Program-made: the position numbers and the translations under genes | Notes under the pieces: generated by a model | The model's database searches: none | What the model saw: only the letters and a program-made list of their open reading frames with translations | What the model was told of the DNA's origin: nothing | In this document: positions 1-12,884 of the stretch, piece after piece | Layout of the letters: every line of letters starts with the position of its first letter | How positions within the stretch are numbered: position 1 is the first letter of the stretch | Source of the DNA: Nymphaea colorata | Taxonomy: Eukaryota; Streptophyta; Magnoliopsida; Nymphaeales; Nymphaeaceae | Assembly (NCBI RefSeq): GCF_008831285.2 | Contig: NC_045140.1 | Coordinates: forward strand, 1,095,528 to 1,159,527 | Reading direction: 5' to 3' | Length of the DNA stretch: 64,000 bases

Positions 1-2557
1 AAAAAATAAAAATTATGGTAAATTTTTAAAAAAAATTAAAAAAATAAATGAAAAAGACAACACCAGAGTAAGTAAATAAACGAACAACAAATCAAAATTT
101 GAAACAAAACAGGTAGTCTAAAAAACCTAAAATGAAAAGAAAAAGAAAAGACCTGAAAAATATGTGTGCTTTTTTTTTTTGCTTTTTTCATTTGGGTTTT
201 TTTTTCATAAAAAAAATAAATGGATGGCTTATTTATTGTGTTTTAAATGTGTTTTATTGTCTCTGGGTTTTTTTTCCTTGCATGGGGCCTAAAACCTTAC
301 AGGTGGTTATTTATTCATTTTATCTTTTTTTTATTAAAATATTAGAGAAGTACTTGGGATGGATAAAGGGATGCCCTCGTGTCAAAGAGCATTGTGTTTC
401 AGAAATGAATTATTTAAAAAATTATATTATTATTCAACAAAATATTATATAATTATAAATTTTCTCTTTGCATCTAAATATTATACATAACTTGCTCCAA
501 ATCCAAGCATTAAACTTTTTGCCCCTTTTAACTGCTAGGCTTTTACAACGTTTGATGTTATTTATATTTGTGGTCATTTGATAATAGAAACAATTTGAAG
601 TTAAATCATGTCGTATATACACAAACAAAGTAGATCCTGTCCGAATTGTTCACCTCCTTGTTTTGAAGGCCATTTGAAATATTTGAGGCCTTCTAGATCA
701 AAAACCTTGACCCCAAGCCCAACACTTTATATGGTCTTTAAGTGGATCAAGATGTAGATTAAGCGGGTGTATTCAACACTTTATGAATGTTTCATGAATC
801 TGTTTTAAAGATTAGGGTAGATTCATGTATACTTAGTTGTACTGTTTCATGAATCTACTTTAATTTTTCATTTGAAACACTTACATTGTGTTCCAACTGC
901 CAAACATTTGATCACTTGGTTCAACCAAATCTAAGCTGCTCAATTGGAATCCATTGGATCTCTGGATGTCTATCTAATTGGATCTATCATGAAGAAATGG
1001 CAGGATACTCGACACTACTTAGGATGTTGAAGGCCTTATACCGGCTCTTACGAGGACTTGGGTCGAACACATATGCTTAATTAAGTCTATTCTAACCAAT
1101 ATATGCTTTGTGGCGTGCATGCTGCTATATATCATGGATACTTCAAAATATCAGGGATTAGTTCATTCGAGCACCTTAGAAGACAACCCAGCATGTCCAT
1201 TATATATGACACTAAGGCATAATATATTTCATTTGAATGTGGTAAAATGCAATTCTAATTCGCACAGGTTCATAATTTGACTTTTCCATGTTAATTTCCA
1301 ATTTATCTTTCCATGCATATTAATTTTCCCTTATTTTCTTTAATTTTCGATTTTTCTTGTCAATTACGCAAATATTCCAACTATCATTGAAATATTTTGA
1401 ATATTCTTGAATAAAATAAGGCCCAATGATCTAGGCCCTTTTGTTAATACTGCCTTTCCCCTAGTAGAGTACATTGTCAATATACATGGATATCTAGTAG
1501 GGTATATAGATCATGATTAAGCCGAAGGTGTACATCCAATATCATGAAATGGATCGTCGGCGTCAAGATGTCTATGATAATTGTTGGTAGATATGTCTTG
1601 TAAAAAAATATATATATTACTGGCGCTTTCTGAACATCGGTAACTATCTTTTGTTTACCTATGTACTTAATGCGTTGGTGACGGCCTCTATGTCAACGTA
1701 TGGCTGCGGGATGTCGATGATGGGTTTTTGCCGACACTGAACGATCGCCACAAATGTCGGATAACCGATTATCGACGTGTTCTCACGTTTCACCGACATT
1801 TTTTGGCTGTCGGTAATTTGTCACAATGATCCGGTTCATTCGTGCCAGCGGCGAATCTATCGTTTGCCCTTAATTGGTTTTAATTTATCAACATTCTTGG
1901 GACCCGAAAAACCAATTTAAGTACTCGAATACGAAAATGAGCAGCATGTATTGAACCACGTACATGCGTAATTTATAAAAGAAACTAAGCTTTTAAAAAG
2001 TGGTTCCATCTCCTCTAATACTGAACAAGGAAACTCAAGTACACCGCTTTTCCCCACACAGAATTATTGAACAAGCATATAGTTTATTCGATCATACCAA
2101 TCTCACCTTTTATTCTATCACGCTGCATGCTATGTATATTATTTTCTGTAATAGCCAGTTAGTTACATATATAAGATGATATCAGCTGGGATGGTTAGAT
2201 GTGGAAGAAGGGCAGAGCTCTTGGCCGGACTGAACTATGAAAGCTGATTTTGATGCATGAAGATTCTGAAACCTTCTACCTTTCTTGTTCCCACCGTCGA
2301 AGAAGGCTGTTCCCATCTTCAATAGTTTTTTTATCCTCTACCAAGTCTGTGTCTGACTCTTGGACTACAAACTAGCTGCACTTTATTAGTGGGACTTGAT
2401 CAAACCCAAGACCTCCCACGCCTTGCTAGAAATGTGAAAAGAGTCGTATCCAAAATTCAGTTGTCGTTGTCATCAAAATGCGCAAATGCTTGCTTCTTAA
2501 GGAAGTGAAGTATAAAATTGTATTATGGCCACATGCGGATGCAGTTTAACTTGAAAT

Positions 2558-2650
2558 GCATGTGCCATAATCAGACACATGCAAGTATAAACTAAACTAA
2601 TGGAAAAACATTGACAATTACAACGCATGTGTCTGATTATGGCCACATGC
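2558..2650. repeat. Near-perfect 25-bp inverted repeat (hairpin)
   Basis: The arms at 2558-2582 and 2625-2650 are inverted copies. Each begins GCATGTG and ends ACATGC, and they differ by a single one-base bulge. The 42-nt AT-rich stretch between them would form the loop. A third partial direct copy of the arm's ttatggccacatgc word lies at 2523-2536. The fold could be a small MITE remnant, or a miRNA/siRNA-type precursor if transcribed. The sequence alone cannot decide between these. Confidence 0.7.
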
Positions 2651-2786
2651 ACTTTAACTTCAATTCATAAACTAACGCAACACCCCATAAACTTTTATAC
2701 GTTTTTTTTGTTTTAACAGCAAGGCGCAAGCCCCCCTGACTCCGCCCCACCGCTATGCATAATTGGTGTAGACCACTGCCCATGAG

Positions 2787-2832
2787 ACCTTCTGCTGTTA
2801 TGGAGTTGGACCTTCTGCTGTTATGGAGTTGG
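2787..2832. repeat. Two tandem 23-bp units
   Basis: The 23-bp unit beginning accttctgctgttatgg occurs twice head to tail (2787-2809 and 2810-2832). It sits in a short stretch that is more GC-rich than its surroundings. No gene is recognised there. Confidence 0.8.
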
Positions 2833-4070
2833 AGACCTGGGTCCAGCAACATGCAGTGCCCACTCTATACCCAGGTTGGTGACTTGCAGGCATTTAACCC
2901 ACTAAGCCAAAAGCTGGTGAGTGTCTATCGATCAAAATTTTCTAGCTCTGCCACTGTTATTAACAAAGTACCATGTACATAAGTTACCTTATGCTATGAA
3001 GGAAAACATGATTCTTATAGAAAACACTATTAACAAAGCGCCCAGAGCACTGAGACTTACAAAGGTATATGTGCCAAAAGAATAAGGCATCTCCAAAGGG
3101 CACCCAACTGGCCAGTGTGCTCGGAGAAGAGATTGATTTGCGTGCATACAAGTATGCACCAAAGGGGGTGGGGTCATTTTTTGAATCTTTTTTTAAAGTC
3201 ATGGTCATTTTAAACTTTCTCACAACCCTTTTTTACCTTTTTCAAAAGTTTTTTTTTTTTTTTAAATAATGAGGGTATTTTGGTCATTTCATGATCCAGT
3301 GCAAAAAAAATTTCGAAGTTCCTCGATGGCAGCACGTACAAAGGATATCTTGGCTAGGTTCGTTTTCCTGATAGGGAATAATGTATATATGAACTGGAAT
3401 TGCTTTATCAATAGAAGCATACATCATGTCTGAACTTCTATGTACTAAATGTTCATGTTTGAGAATATGTCTTGGACCCCTCAAACTATTTTTAAATTTA
3501 CATGTAAATTTTAGAAAATTTCGCTTGTCCTATGTAAACATTTTGAAAACTGATATTTCGGGCCCTGTCAAAATTTTGAAACTTTAATTCAGCCCCTCTC
3601 ATAAAAAATTGTTGGTTCTGCCCCTGATTACGCAATACTTTCGCTACTGCCCAATAAACCCCTTTTATGGATCATTCATTTTGAGAGTACTTTTTCAAAC
3701 CATTAATGGGACATTAATTAGATGAGAAAACCACTAAGGTTTAAGTGTAAAAGATCTGGTTCATTTGTACATGGAGCAAATTTAAGATCTATTTGCCCTT
3801 AATTGGTTTAATTGAAGCTGGTCTTGGAGTGCAATATGTTCGCATTAAAAATGACGTTTCTTTCAATTTTATTGAAGATTATGTTCCTTTCAAAGTTTGA
3901 TACTTGGGTTTCTGCATGTCCAAGGTAAATCAGATCCAAGGGAAACCAAAAGTTACGTATAGGGTCCACCACCTAAAATTGTAAATCGATCTCCTGTTTC
4001 ATCGTTCACTCGATCAAAATAAATCAATGTATATACCTGCCAAAGAAAAAATGTAATAGGTTAGATATAG

Positions 4071-4459
4071 GGATGCCAACCGACTAGATTAAAATCAAAT
4101 ATACTCTTAATCATATTCACTTTTTTGGATATTCACATACTTGGATTCAAATACAAATGAAGAAAAGTCATATCCAAGTCCAAATCCCATTTTTTATATT
4201 CATACCAGAACCTAAATCCAAATCTTGCATAGTATCTGACTGATTTTCAAAAGATAAGAGCATTGGATATATGATATTTATTTAAACTAATATGATCTAA
4301 ATCTGAATTTGAATTTGATCAGATATTTATATATATCTGAATTTGAATCTGAATCCAATCAGATGTCATCTTTTAAATCCAAATCTGATCTGATTCCTTA
4401 ATCGGATACTAAATTTCTTTTTATATCTGATTTTTTCAGAACAGTTTGGTAGACATTCC
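4071..4459. repeat. MITE-like repeat, family A, copy 1
   Basis: This segment starts GGATGCC and ends GACATTCC, which are imperfect inverted termini. Between them is AT-rich sequence full of aatctgaat / gatatcc words. The same organisation recurs at 5224-5607 and 18693-19054, and in partial copies near 4725-4890, 21935-22150 (opposite orientation) and 55925-56005. It has no coding capacity. Its ends have decayed more than those of copy 2. Confidence 0.55.
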
Positions 4460-4790
4460 ATCTAAATTGTATCTCGTCCTAAGTTAATTCATGCTCACCG
4501 CATTCCTGCATATTGTGTCTGGTTTTTTTCAATGACATCCAGCTTTAAATTTTCTAATAAATATTATTTTCATATCAGTCATATAAAATTTTTACTGTTC
4601 ACTAGCACAAAGCGTTGTCGATTATTAAAGAGCACCACAACTGTGTCGGATATGACTCAAATCCCAGTTCTAACAAGGCATGCATGGGAAGTAAGAGGTT
4701 CAGACATGGGTTAGATCAAGTGCAACCTAACCATGTCAGAGATATAGGACATTTATTTAAAACTAAATTCGATCTGAATCCGATCAGTTC

Positions 4791-4792
<2 letters not shown>

Positions 4793-4836
<44 letters not shown>
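4793..4836. repeat. (TA)n microsatellite
   Basis: An uninterrupted run of about 22 TA units lies within a partial family A repeat copy (about 4725-4890). Open frames across it encode only Ile-Tyr repeats and are artefacts. Confidence 0.95.
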
Positions 4837-4840
<4 letters not shown>

Positions 4841-5223
4841 ATTCGAATTTGATGGGATGTCATTTCTTAAATCCAAATCTCTGATGATTTCTTTTCCCAA
4901 TATTAATTTTTTTTTCCTCAGCAGTAGTTGTCAACATTTTACTGATGCTATCGTGCTTAGTGCCACACAAAAATCGTTAATTGCCATCAACATCTAAAAT
5001 GGGTGTACTGTAAAAACATGAGGCACAAAAATTGTGACGACCAGCAAAAATCCTTCTATTTTAACATGCAGGTTCTCTTATAAGCAAAATTGGGAAACTT
5101 GATGGAAGAGAGGATGTGTCTCCTTTATTTGGAAGGAATCGTTGCTTTGGTGTAGTCAGCGGTAGGGTAGTTGTGCGTAACTACCTGTGACGTGTTTGGT
5201 ATTTCTTATACTGCCCCCTCTTA

Positions 5224-5607
5224 GGGATGTCAATAGATCTAATTCAAATTAGATATACCCTTATTTGTGTTTGCTTTTCCAGATATTCATATATTCAGAT
5301 TCGAATATGCACAAAAAAGCACAAAAAAATCATATCTGTATCTGAAATCGGATTTCACAATCTGAATCTCGTATGATCCAATTTTTACATTCATGTCTGA
5401 ATCCGAATTTGAACCTAATTTGGCTAATTTCCAAAATGTAAGAGCATTGGAGATAAGATATTTATTTAAAACTAAATCTGATCCAAATCTAAATCTGATA
5501 AGATATTTCTTAATCCCAATTTGATCTGATTTCTTATTTGGATATTAGACTTTTTTTTTACATGTCCAATTTTTTTGAAACGGTTTAAATCGGATATATA
5601 GACATCC
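5224..5607. mobile_element. MITE, family A, copy 2, with TTA target-site duplication
   Basis: The 384-bp element begins GGGATGTC and ends GACATCC, giving short inverted termini. It is flanked by TTA at 5221-5223 and at 5608-5610. A three-base TTA/TAA duplication is what PIF/Harbinger-type (Tourist-like) elements make, so that is the most likely superfamily. The interior is AT-rich and non-coding. It is the best-preserved copy of the family in this window. Confidence 0.65.
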
Positions 5608-5610
5608 TTA

Positions 5611-6634
5611 AACTGATATCCTTTCAAGTATTTATAATGATATGCAGATATTAGTCTCAGTTGTGGGTGTTGTCTAGCTACCATGCATGGAACGGTTGTT
5701 CTTTTTTTCTTTGTCTTACCCCGTATTCAACTTAACTTAATCACATTATTATTTGTTGATTCTCATATAAATTTTGTATCATTTAGGCATGCCTTTCCAT
5801 GAATTTTAGGTGCTTAGTTTCTAACTTATTCTCACCTTTTCTGATCATGTCTTCATCATAGAAAACTTAATTTGTGGTAAATCATGAACCACATTAGAGA
5901 TAACAATCATAAGATAGGACATCTCACAATTTGATTCTCTAAGCATGAATTTGTGGTCCGAATAAAGTTAAGTAAAACCAAAGACTAGTATAATATGTAG
6001 GCCAAACCAATCACCAATCGATATTAAACGATTGAAAACAAGTACTAACTCGTCTTAAAGCGTCACATATTGTATTATTATTGGTTGGTAAACCAAACAT
6101 GGAATTAATTGGCAGTTGGGGAAAATATATATATCATAAAAATGCCTAAACTAAAAAGGAATAGGTCACACATTAATTATTTATTTTTGAACATTAAAGG
6201 TGCCTTTACTGATATACAGGGCTACAATTTTTCCTAATCAACCAACTTTGGATTCAATTTCCTAGTACCATGACAAAAATGAATCCTCTGTCCATCATCT
6301 TCTTGTCATTTATCCCCATACTTCTCTAAAAAATAGAATAGAGATCTTATATATATATATGATCTCATTATATATATATACATGCATATGTACAGTAGTT
6401 TAATTAGGTAGAAATTCGGGCATAATACAATGTTGAGAAACAATGAACTCCTTGTGTTCTACTTACAACTTTGGCTGGATTCCCACGCCATACACTAAGA
6501 ATTCAATCATCAAAGAATGACACACAGTTTCTTGAGGTTTTATATAATTATATACAATAATTATGAACCTTCAAAAGATTCCATTTGTTAACTCTCAAAC
6601 TAATTGGAGCGAGATATGAACAAGAGTTGGCTAT
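5611..6634. other. Intergenic / 3' flank of the phospholipase D gene
   Basis: This is AT-rich sequence with no open frame of interest. It should contain the 3' untranslated region and polyadenylation region of the minus-strand phospholipase D gene. Short TA runs occur near 6349-6380. Confidence 0.5.
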
Positions 6635-9266
6635 TTATGTCGTAAGAATTGGTGGCAGGAATGTTCTTCTTCCCCTGACATGAGCAGTAGTGTCAGGGAA
6701 GGTCCTTCCGTCGTCCTCCACACGACCATCTTCTGAAACTGTAATGGGATAGCTCACTAGATGTACTCCTCCCATGTCTTCCATGGCCTCCCCGCTGAAT
6801 ATACTCCACATGCGATCTCCAATCTCGCGCATTTTCCTCACGCACTCTAAGCTATGTGGCTCCACAAATTCCTCTTCTGTACGCTTAGTGTGCTCCCACC
6901 ATAAGGACATCCTGAATTCATGCACGCCACCGTAGTTCTTACCATGCCCGATGTGTTTGGGCTGGTGGCAGCCAATTACAATCTCAGTGTCCCTTTGGAA
7001 ATCCATGGATCTTTGGTTCACGTTTGCTGAGCCGATCAGCACGTACTCATCATCCACTAAATTTACAATGGAAGAGATCAAAAAGCACAAATCAGCATCT
7101 TCAGTTTGTCATTGGATGTCTAATGTTTCTTTGACAGGCAATATTACTTAGATTATGCCAAAGCCGGAAGCTTTCTGATCTATGGTGCCCCATTGTGACT
7201 GCAGGCGCACACTTATACATCAAATGTGTGAAAATAAATGAACTGTATGCATTGCGTGTTTGTGATATCTGGTGCTATAAATTATTGTCATATGGAGGTT
7301 AGAGCTAGCATACCTATCATGAGCTTGGAGTGCACGTAGATCATGAACCTTCTGTTCTTCTGAGAATTCCAATAGTCGGAAAAGGGGCTTGGCGAAGAAG
7401 GCGGGATATAGTTCTCCCCTTCACCCTCCAGTTCTCGGTTGGCAAGGCAAAAGAAATTCAGATAGTCCTTTGGATGTAAACCTTCAGAACCAGCATCCAT
7501 TATCGCCTGTCCAATAATCTTATACATCATCTCCATTGTCAGTCTTGACCAGTGCAGTATCTCTTGAACAACTTCCCCTTCAGGATGGCCTTCCGGCCAC
7601 AATGGTACGACTATATACGCACCGAACCTCTCCTTGTTTCTGATCTTGCTTGCGATCTTGAGGGCAATCTCTACTGGTATAAGATTCTTGCAGCCGCAGT
7701 CAGTGTCGCTCTCCCAAAGATGGCATCCCCCCATAAAATACTGATTCTCGACATATATGAACCTCTCAGCGTGCCTTATGGCTTGAACGTAGGCCTCGTG
7801 GATGCTGCACTCAGCATGGAGGTTTTCTGGCAAGAAACTCACCGATGCACGGTCAATCGATCGGAAAACCTGCACTTTCCAGTCACCCGTCCTAGAGGAA
7901 GTACCTTCATCCAATGTTGGTAGTTGATTGCTTAAACTTCCTTTGTCTAGTAGCAGTGAAGAATCACATTGTTTGCTCCATCTTTGCTCAAAATTAGCCA
8001 AGATATCCCATGCCGCTGGACCTGTCACACGAGCATGTACGTCGTGCCATGGCTCTCGAGGACCTCCTTTCTGCAATTTAGCGTCGGCAATACACGATTG
8101 GTAGAAGTCATCCACATGTTCAATCGAATCAAGAGTCTTGAACAGGTAATGATGCTGATCGTCGTAGCGCCCATCGCAGAGATCCAATCCCCCAACGAAG
8201 CTCACTATCTCCCGGCGCCCGCCGGAGCTTGCGCCGGCGTCGACGGTGATGGTCTTCTGATGGTGGGCAAACAGTGCCGGCGCCTCAGCATGGTCCCTGG
8301 TGCACAGCCTGCAAACGACCTCGGTGCCTTGGAAGAAACTGTAAGCTTCCTCGTCATGAGTGTGCATAACGCCACTGTTCCTGAGAACGGCCAAAGAAGT
8401 CTCGTCGTTCCAAAGCATGACTCTGACTGCAACACCCTTTTGGGCCTTCCTCTTCAACAACTCACCAATTGAAACGCCAATTGCATCAGGAATGGAGGTT
8501 TTCAGGTCCCTCACGAGGACAGTCTTAGGGTTGAGAGACCACCCAGTTATATAGATCAAAAGCCTGGCCTCATCAATGGCTTTATACACATCTTCCCATA
8601 GATTCCTGCCCACTTTGTAGGTTGAAGGGAAGTCATGGCTGGTGTGGGCATCTTGGTAGAGCCTGAGATTACAGTTTGATCTTTGTGGGAATGTTGTAAG
8701 TGATAAGGCTGGGAACTTGGGCTCTTTTAGAGGGTTTCTATATGGGTATTTGAAGTGGAGGCTGAATCTAAGCTTGAGTTTAGGTATGGTCTTTCCCCTC
8801 TCAGTTTGGAGAGGGAATAAGCCAGAGATTGGTGTGCCCGTGGTGATTTCAGAGACGGGTATGATCAATCTCCCAAGGGTTCTTGACTTGGTTTTCAGAG
8901 AGATACGGATAAAGGCGGCCCTCTGAGCACATAGTATGTGGAAACACACGTTCCATTCGCGTGCTGCATCATGGCTGGTTTCTGCAACCTTGGCGCGGTC
9001 GAGTTTGATTGTCACGCGAGCTGGCTCTAGCTGATCCTCAAATATACACTGACCTTCAAATCAAGATGAGAAGTTGTTAGATCGAGAAGTTTGATTCGAA
9101 ATGGAAATTAGCAACAAGAATGAAAGATGAGATCTTCTTTTCCACGATCTTGCTATTGCTCATGGCAGTGACAACATACGCTGCAAATTGAAAACGAAGA
9201 CGGAGATGTGGCGTCGAAGATGAAAGCGTGCAGAGTTCCATGTAGCAGTTCTGTTGGTGTCCCCAT
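6635..9266 (-). CDS. PLDALPHA4: Phospholipase D, epsilon / alpha 4 type (three exons)
   Basis: Hydrolyses membrane phospholipids to phosphatidic acid. I rebuilt three exons on the minus strand: 9266-9180, 9048-7314 and 7056-6635. All boundaries are GT-AG and the frame is continuous to 747 residues plus stop. Exon 1 starts MGTPTELLHGTLHAFIFDAT, the beginning of a C2 domain (about residues 9-130). The two catalytic HKD motifs are present: HQKTITVD (H292, K294, D299) and HSKLMIVD (H602, K604, D609). The second is assembled across the exon 2/3 junction and is followed by IGSANVNQRSMD. The protein ends PPILTT, as plant C2-PLDs do. From memory, Arabidopsis PLD epsilon is about 760 residues and matches along the whole length better than PLD alpha 1 does. 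The first ATG lies just after a GA-rich 5' leader. No defect is visible. In Arabidopsis this isoform is linked to nitrogen signalling and root growth, and a similar role here is inference. Confidence 0.93.
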
Positions 9267-11640
9267 TTCTGGCTCTCTCTCTCTCTTTCTCTTTCTCTGT
9301 TGGCTGATACAGAAGATTTAAGAGGTAGGTGAAGGGGAGTTATTTAAGTTAATGTGGAAGAGAAGAATGGCCAATAGGAAACTTGGAGTTGTCTTTCTAA
9401 GTTGTCTTTGGGGCAACTGCAAAGTGAGCCTTAAGTCTTCTTTTGCTTGTCTTGGAGACAATGTACAATCGTGTAACGGCTCCCAGTTGACCAATTAATT
9501 AAGTACATAAAATACCTGCCTGGTGATGTGGTTACAATGGAAATGGATGGTTTTCTTTTCGATTTTTTCAGACATATTGAGATGGTCGATAGAAAGATTC
9601 TTCTGCAATTTTTAATCCATAGTGTGTGAACGTGAACGTAGTTGAGGACCAACATTATGAAAAAAAATAGAAACAAGAAACAGAAAGCATCCTACAATTT
9701 GTTTATGAATATTCCATGACAGAGATGTATATGAAACATGGGAATTATATAATGAAACCATTCATAGTGCGCGAAACGTGATTAAGTACATAACTTATAA
9801 TTTTGCGCAATCATATTTCGTAAGCGATACATAATCTCCACCATGACACCATCCACCATGAACTGTGCAATATTAATTGTGTCTCTGTCGGGAACGAGTG
9901 GAAGAGTACATGGAGTAAGGAGGTAAGATTCCTTCAAGTCTGCAGATTAGTAGTCTGGGCTTGTTGGGTGCAATAGGGTTTCATTTTTCCTGAGAAATCT
10001 TAACAGTTTTCTTGTGAGCTTTTCTCGAATCGTTCTTTGTGTCTTTGGACGATGTTAAGACAAAATATATCTTTCATCCAACAGCGCCCGTGGTGCTTCC
10101 TTTGCAATCGCGTGGCCGGGTGGAGAATGTGGGGCTCCAGTTGCGTCTCTCGCTGGTCTCGGCTCCTCCTCCGACACCACATACTCAACCTCTTCGTTCG
10201 CCGTCTTTTTGTTTCTCGTTCTCCACCTGACTTGCCTTCTTCACTATTCCTTCTCGCCTCTTCATGGTGAACCTTCTCCACTTACCCTTGGCCACATACT
10301 TCTACGACTTCTACCACTATTCGGGACTTGGATTACCCTTTGCTGAGCTATAAAATATATCAATTGATCATGAGCTAGCGACCGAAATTGTTAAAGCTTT
10401 CAACCACTAATTTCAATAGATGTAGAAGTCAACACTTTGTTGGATTTGTGTTAATATTATTTTGTTTTCTTTCTCTCTCTCTCTCCCTCTTTCTCTCTCC
10501 CCTTTTTGTCAAATGATTGATAGTATAACTGGTCAAGCCAGGACACTTGTTCAATTTACAGTTGCACTGACTCTGTTATTTATCCAAGAAGTCAACTGGT
10601 TTACGATTGTTCCCCTGATTCCTTATGAACCTGATATGCACAATTACGTTAGATACATAAAAAGCAGTATCATCTACGCTCGCTGGCCGCATGTGAATAC
10701 TCGCAACTCAATCTCCATGTAAACTTTAAAAAGGCAAGGAGGAGAAACGTGCTTAAGTTTTGAACAATTCTACATAATTTGACAGCCAACTAATCTCTAA
10801 GATAATGAAAGGCCTCCAGAAGATCGAGTTGCGTATCGTGTATGTAAATTAAGGGGGTGATGAACTGTTATCAGAATCGACCGATTCAAATTGTATTGGT
10901 GGCAAGATTCGATTCCCTGCCGAATCGGGGGTGCCCATGCTCTTCTTAAAATATATGTTAAACTTTTTTATATATATATATACATATATGTTTTTATTTA
11001 TTTTTTGGAAAATATTTTTTTGACAATAGACAACCGATTAACCCAATCAGCAGCCTCACCGATTCAGCTTCAGAACTGATTTTATTAAAACTGGGGCAAT
11101 GAAATATAGCTAGGAGAAGTTTGTAAGATAATTTTGCCGTCTATGTAGGGATACAAATTGAAAGAAAGAATCTGAAACGTCCTGGATGGTGGCTTTCTGC
11201 ATGTTACTGTACAAAGTCAGTACCACAGTTTCATTAGGTAAACCAACTTTTCCTTCTTTCCTCATGACCCAAGGCTGCTTTATTAATGTTCATGAGAATC
11301 AATTTGACTACCAACTACACTATGCTCACGAGGACAAGGGAGAATGACTTTTGAACGAACAAAGTCTTTTGTATTAAGTGTATTCATGAGTTTCCATAAT
11401 CTATTAGAAAAAAAGAAAGTTGAAGCCAATAACGAAAGGCGGAAGCAATTACGTTGGTCGGACGTAGCTGCCGGAAATTTTTATTTAAACCGGATTTCGC
11501 TTCTAATCAGGACACGCCGTTCAGAAACGGGAAGCTTCACGCTCATTTGCGAAGAGCAAGAAACTCGATGAGAATGAATTAATTTCTTAATTTCGGTTAG
11601 CGTCCATGCGAAGCTCTTCCTAATCGATTTTTTTTTCATA
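9267..11640. other. Intergenic, upstream of phospholipase D
   Basis: The first 100 bases hold the leader and probable promoter of the minus-strand phospholipase D. The leader is a GA-rich run on the coding strand, with a TTAAATA-like box near 9340-9350. Farther out, 10000-10290 is more GC-rich and has short open frames on both strands, but I recognised no domain. The rest is AT-rich with a CT-rich patch at 10471-10502 and a short TA run near 10970. Confidence 0.4.
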
Positions 11641-11659
11641 TTCCATTTATAGTTGTTAA

Positions 11660-12740
11660 ACTTCTCCATTGTTTTATTCATGCTTTTCCTCAAAACAATC
11701 CATGTCTTCCTTATAATAATACATGTTCTACTTTATTATTGTAAATACATGCTTAATTCTTTGCTGATCAAAAGAAATATATGCTTAATTCCCCATTACC
11801 TTTTGTCTTGTGTACGTGTATATAACACACACACACACACACATAATGTTTAATTACTTTTAATATTTTATTTTATTACTTTCCGATGGAAGCATATTTC
11901 GCAGCTATATCTGAATTTTTGCGGGTTTCGGATTTCTGCAGTAAAAACAAAATATGTAAGCACTCGGTAAGAGAAACAGTATGACATCCATTTCTTAATT
12001 TCTGGATACAAGCATATCTAATCCAACTAATTTCCAGATTTGAATCAATATTGGATTACATTGGAACCACTGATTTTCGATTTCATTGTGGGTAGATTGG
12101 ACCCTGGATTATATAGCTATATATTACTTGATCCATTCACTTCCAACCCCATCTCCACCCATGAATTAATATTCTGTATCCCAACTTTTAATCAACCATT
12201 CTCTCCCTCTGTGAAAAAAAATAGTGGTTTTTCAATCTGAATCGAATCCAAATTTTTATGTCCATGAATGCCTTCTTTTCTTTTACTTGTTTCCCTCTGC
12301 TCGCCACTATTCCAGCGATTCAGCATCTCATCTTTTCTTTTTCCTGTAAATTATTTGAACATCGTTATTATTTCCTTGGATTCCATTCTTGGTGGCTTTT
12401 TGAAACTTACGTTGGTTTTCGAGGTCTGTTTTTAAATAATTTTCATCAAAGGTTAGATATGTATCATGAAAACCGGGAAGGTATAGCTCATATGTCCATT
12501 TACAGATAGAAAACAGAGAATGGAAATGTGTCTAAATACACCCAATTGGAGGGACTTTCCGACCACATTTTTAAGTTTTTTTGTAATAATGCAGGCGGAT
12601 AATTAGATTTTCAATCATGGGTCATGATCAAGAGTAGTATCTCATGTAATATATATAGTTAGAACATCCATCTAGAGAAGGAAGAATTCGTACAGGCAAA
12701 TCCATCTCAATTTTATTGCATCAAAACAAGATCACGAACT
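11660..12740. repeat. Segmental duplication, copy A (downstream of the heat-shock gene)
   Basis: Several blocks here are recognisably repeated in the same order at 17590-19715. These are the block around 11751-11865 (ctttg.tgatcaa.agaa.tata, then cataatgtttaattactttta), the block 11920-12140 (gtaagcactcggtaagagaaac to ctatatattact), and the block 12590-12740 (gcaggc.gataattagatt to cacgaacttaca). Copy A is the shorter one and abuts the 3' flank of the small heat-shock gene. An (AC)n tract lies at 11826-11842. Confidence 0.65.
12711..12724 (-). terminator. Candidate polyadenylation signal of the small heat-shock gene
   Basis: On the minus strand this reads gatgcaataaaatt. It contains AATAAA about 170 nt after the stop codon of the heat-shock gene, a typical plant 3' UTR distance. 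Confidence 0.4.
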
Positions 12741-12884
12741 TACAGCAGACGAGCAGAGATCACGCAGACACTATGATACTAGTAGTTATACAAATCATTA
12801 TATTTTATATGACTACAGAATACAAATAAAAGTGAAATTCCAGCGTCACAAGATTGCGATGACCACATAAATATTGGAGAACAA

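Larger units (their letters stand above)
1..4070. other. Intergenic, no supported gene
   Basis: This is AT-rich sequence with only short, poorly biased open frames and nothing that reads as a known protein. It contains a near-perfect hairpin at 2558-2650 and a 23-bp tandem repeat at 2787-2832, listed separately. Around 1640-1830 there are several dispersed copies of a cggtaa / gtcgg-type word in both orientations. These could be subterminal repeats of an old transposon, but I found no ends or target-site duplication. Confidence 0.5.

Noticed and set aside
10000-10281. 93-residue Arg/Glu-rich frame on the minus strand and overlapping plus-strand frames
   Set aside because: Composition reflects a GC-richer patch. 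No domain, and neither strand is favoured.
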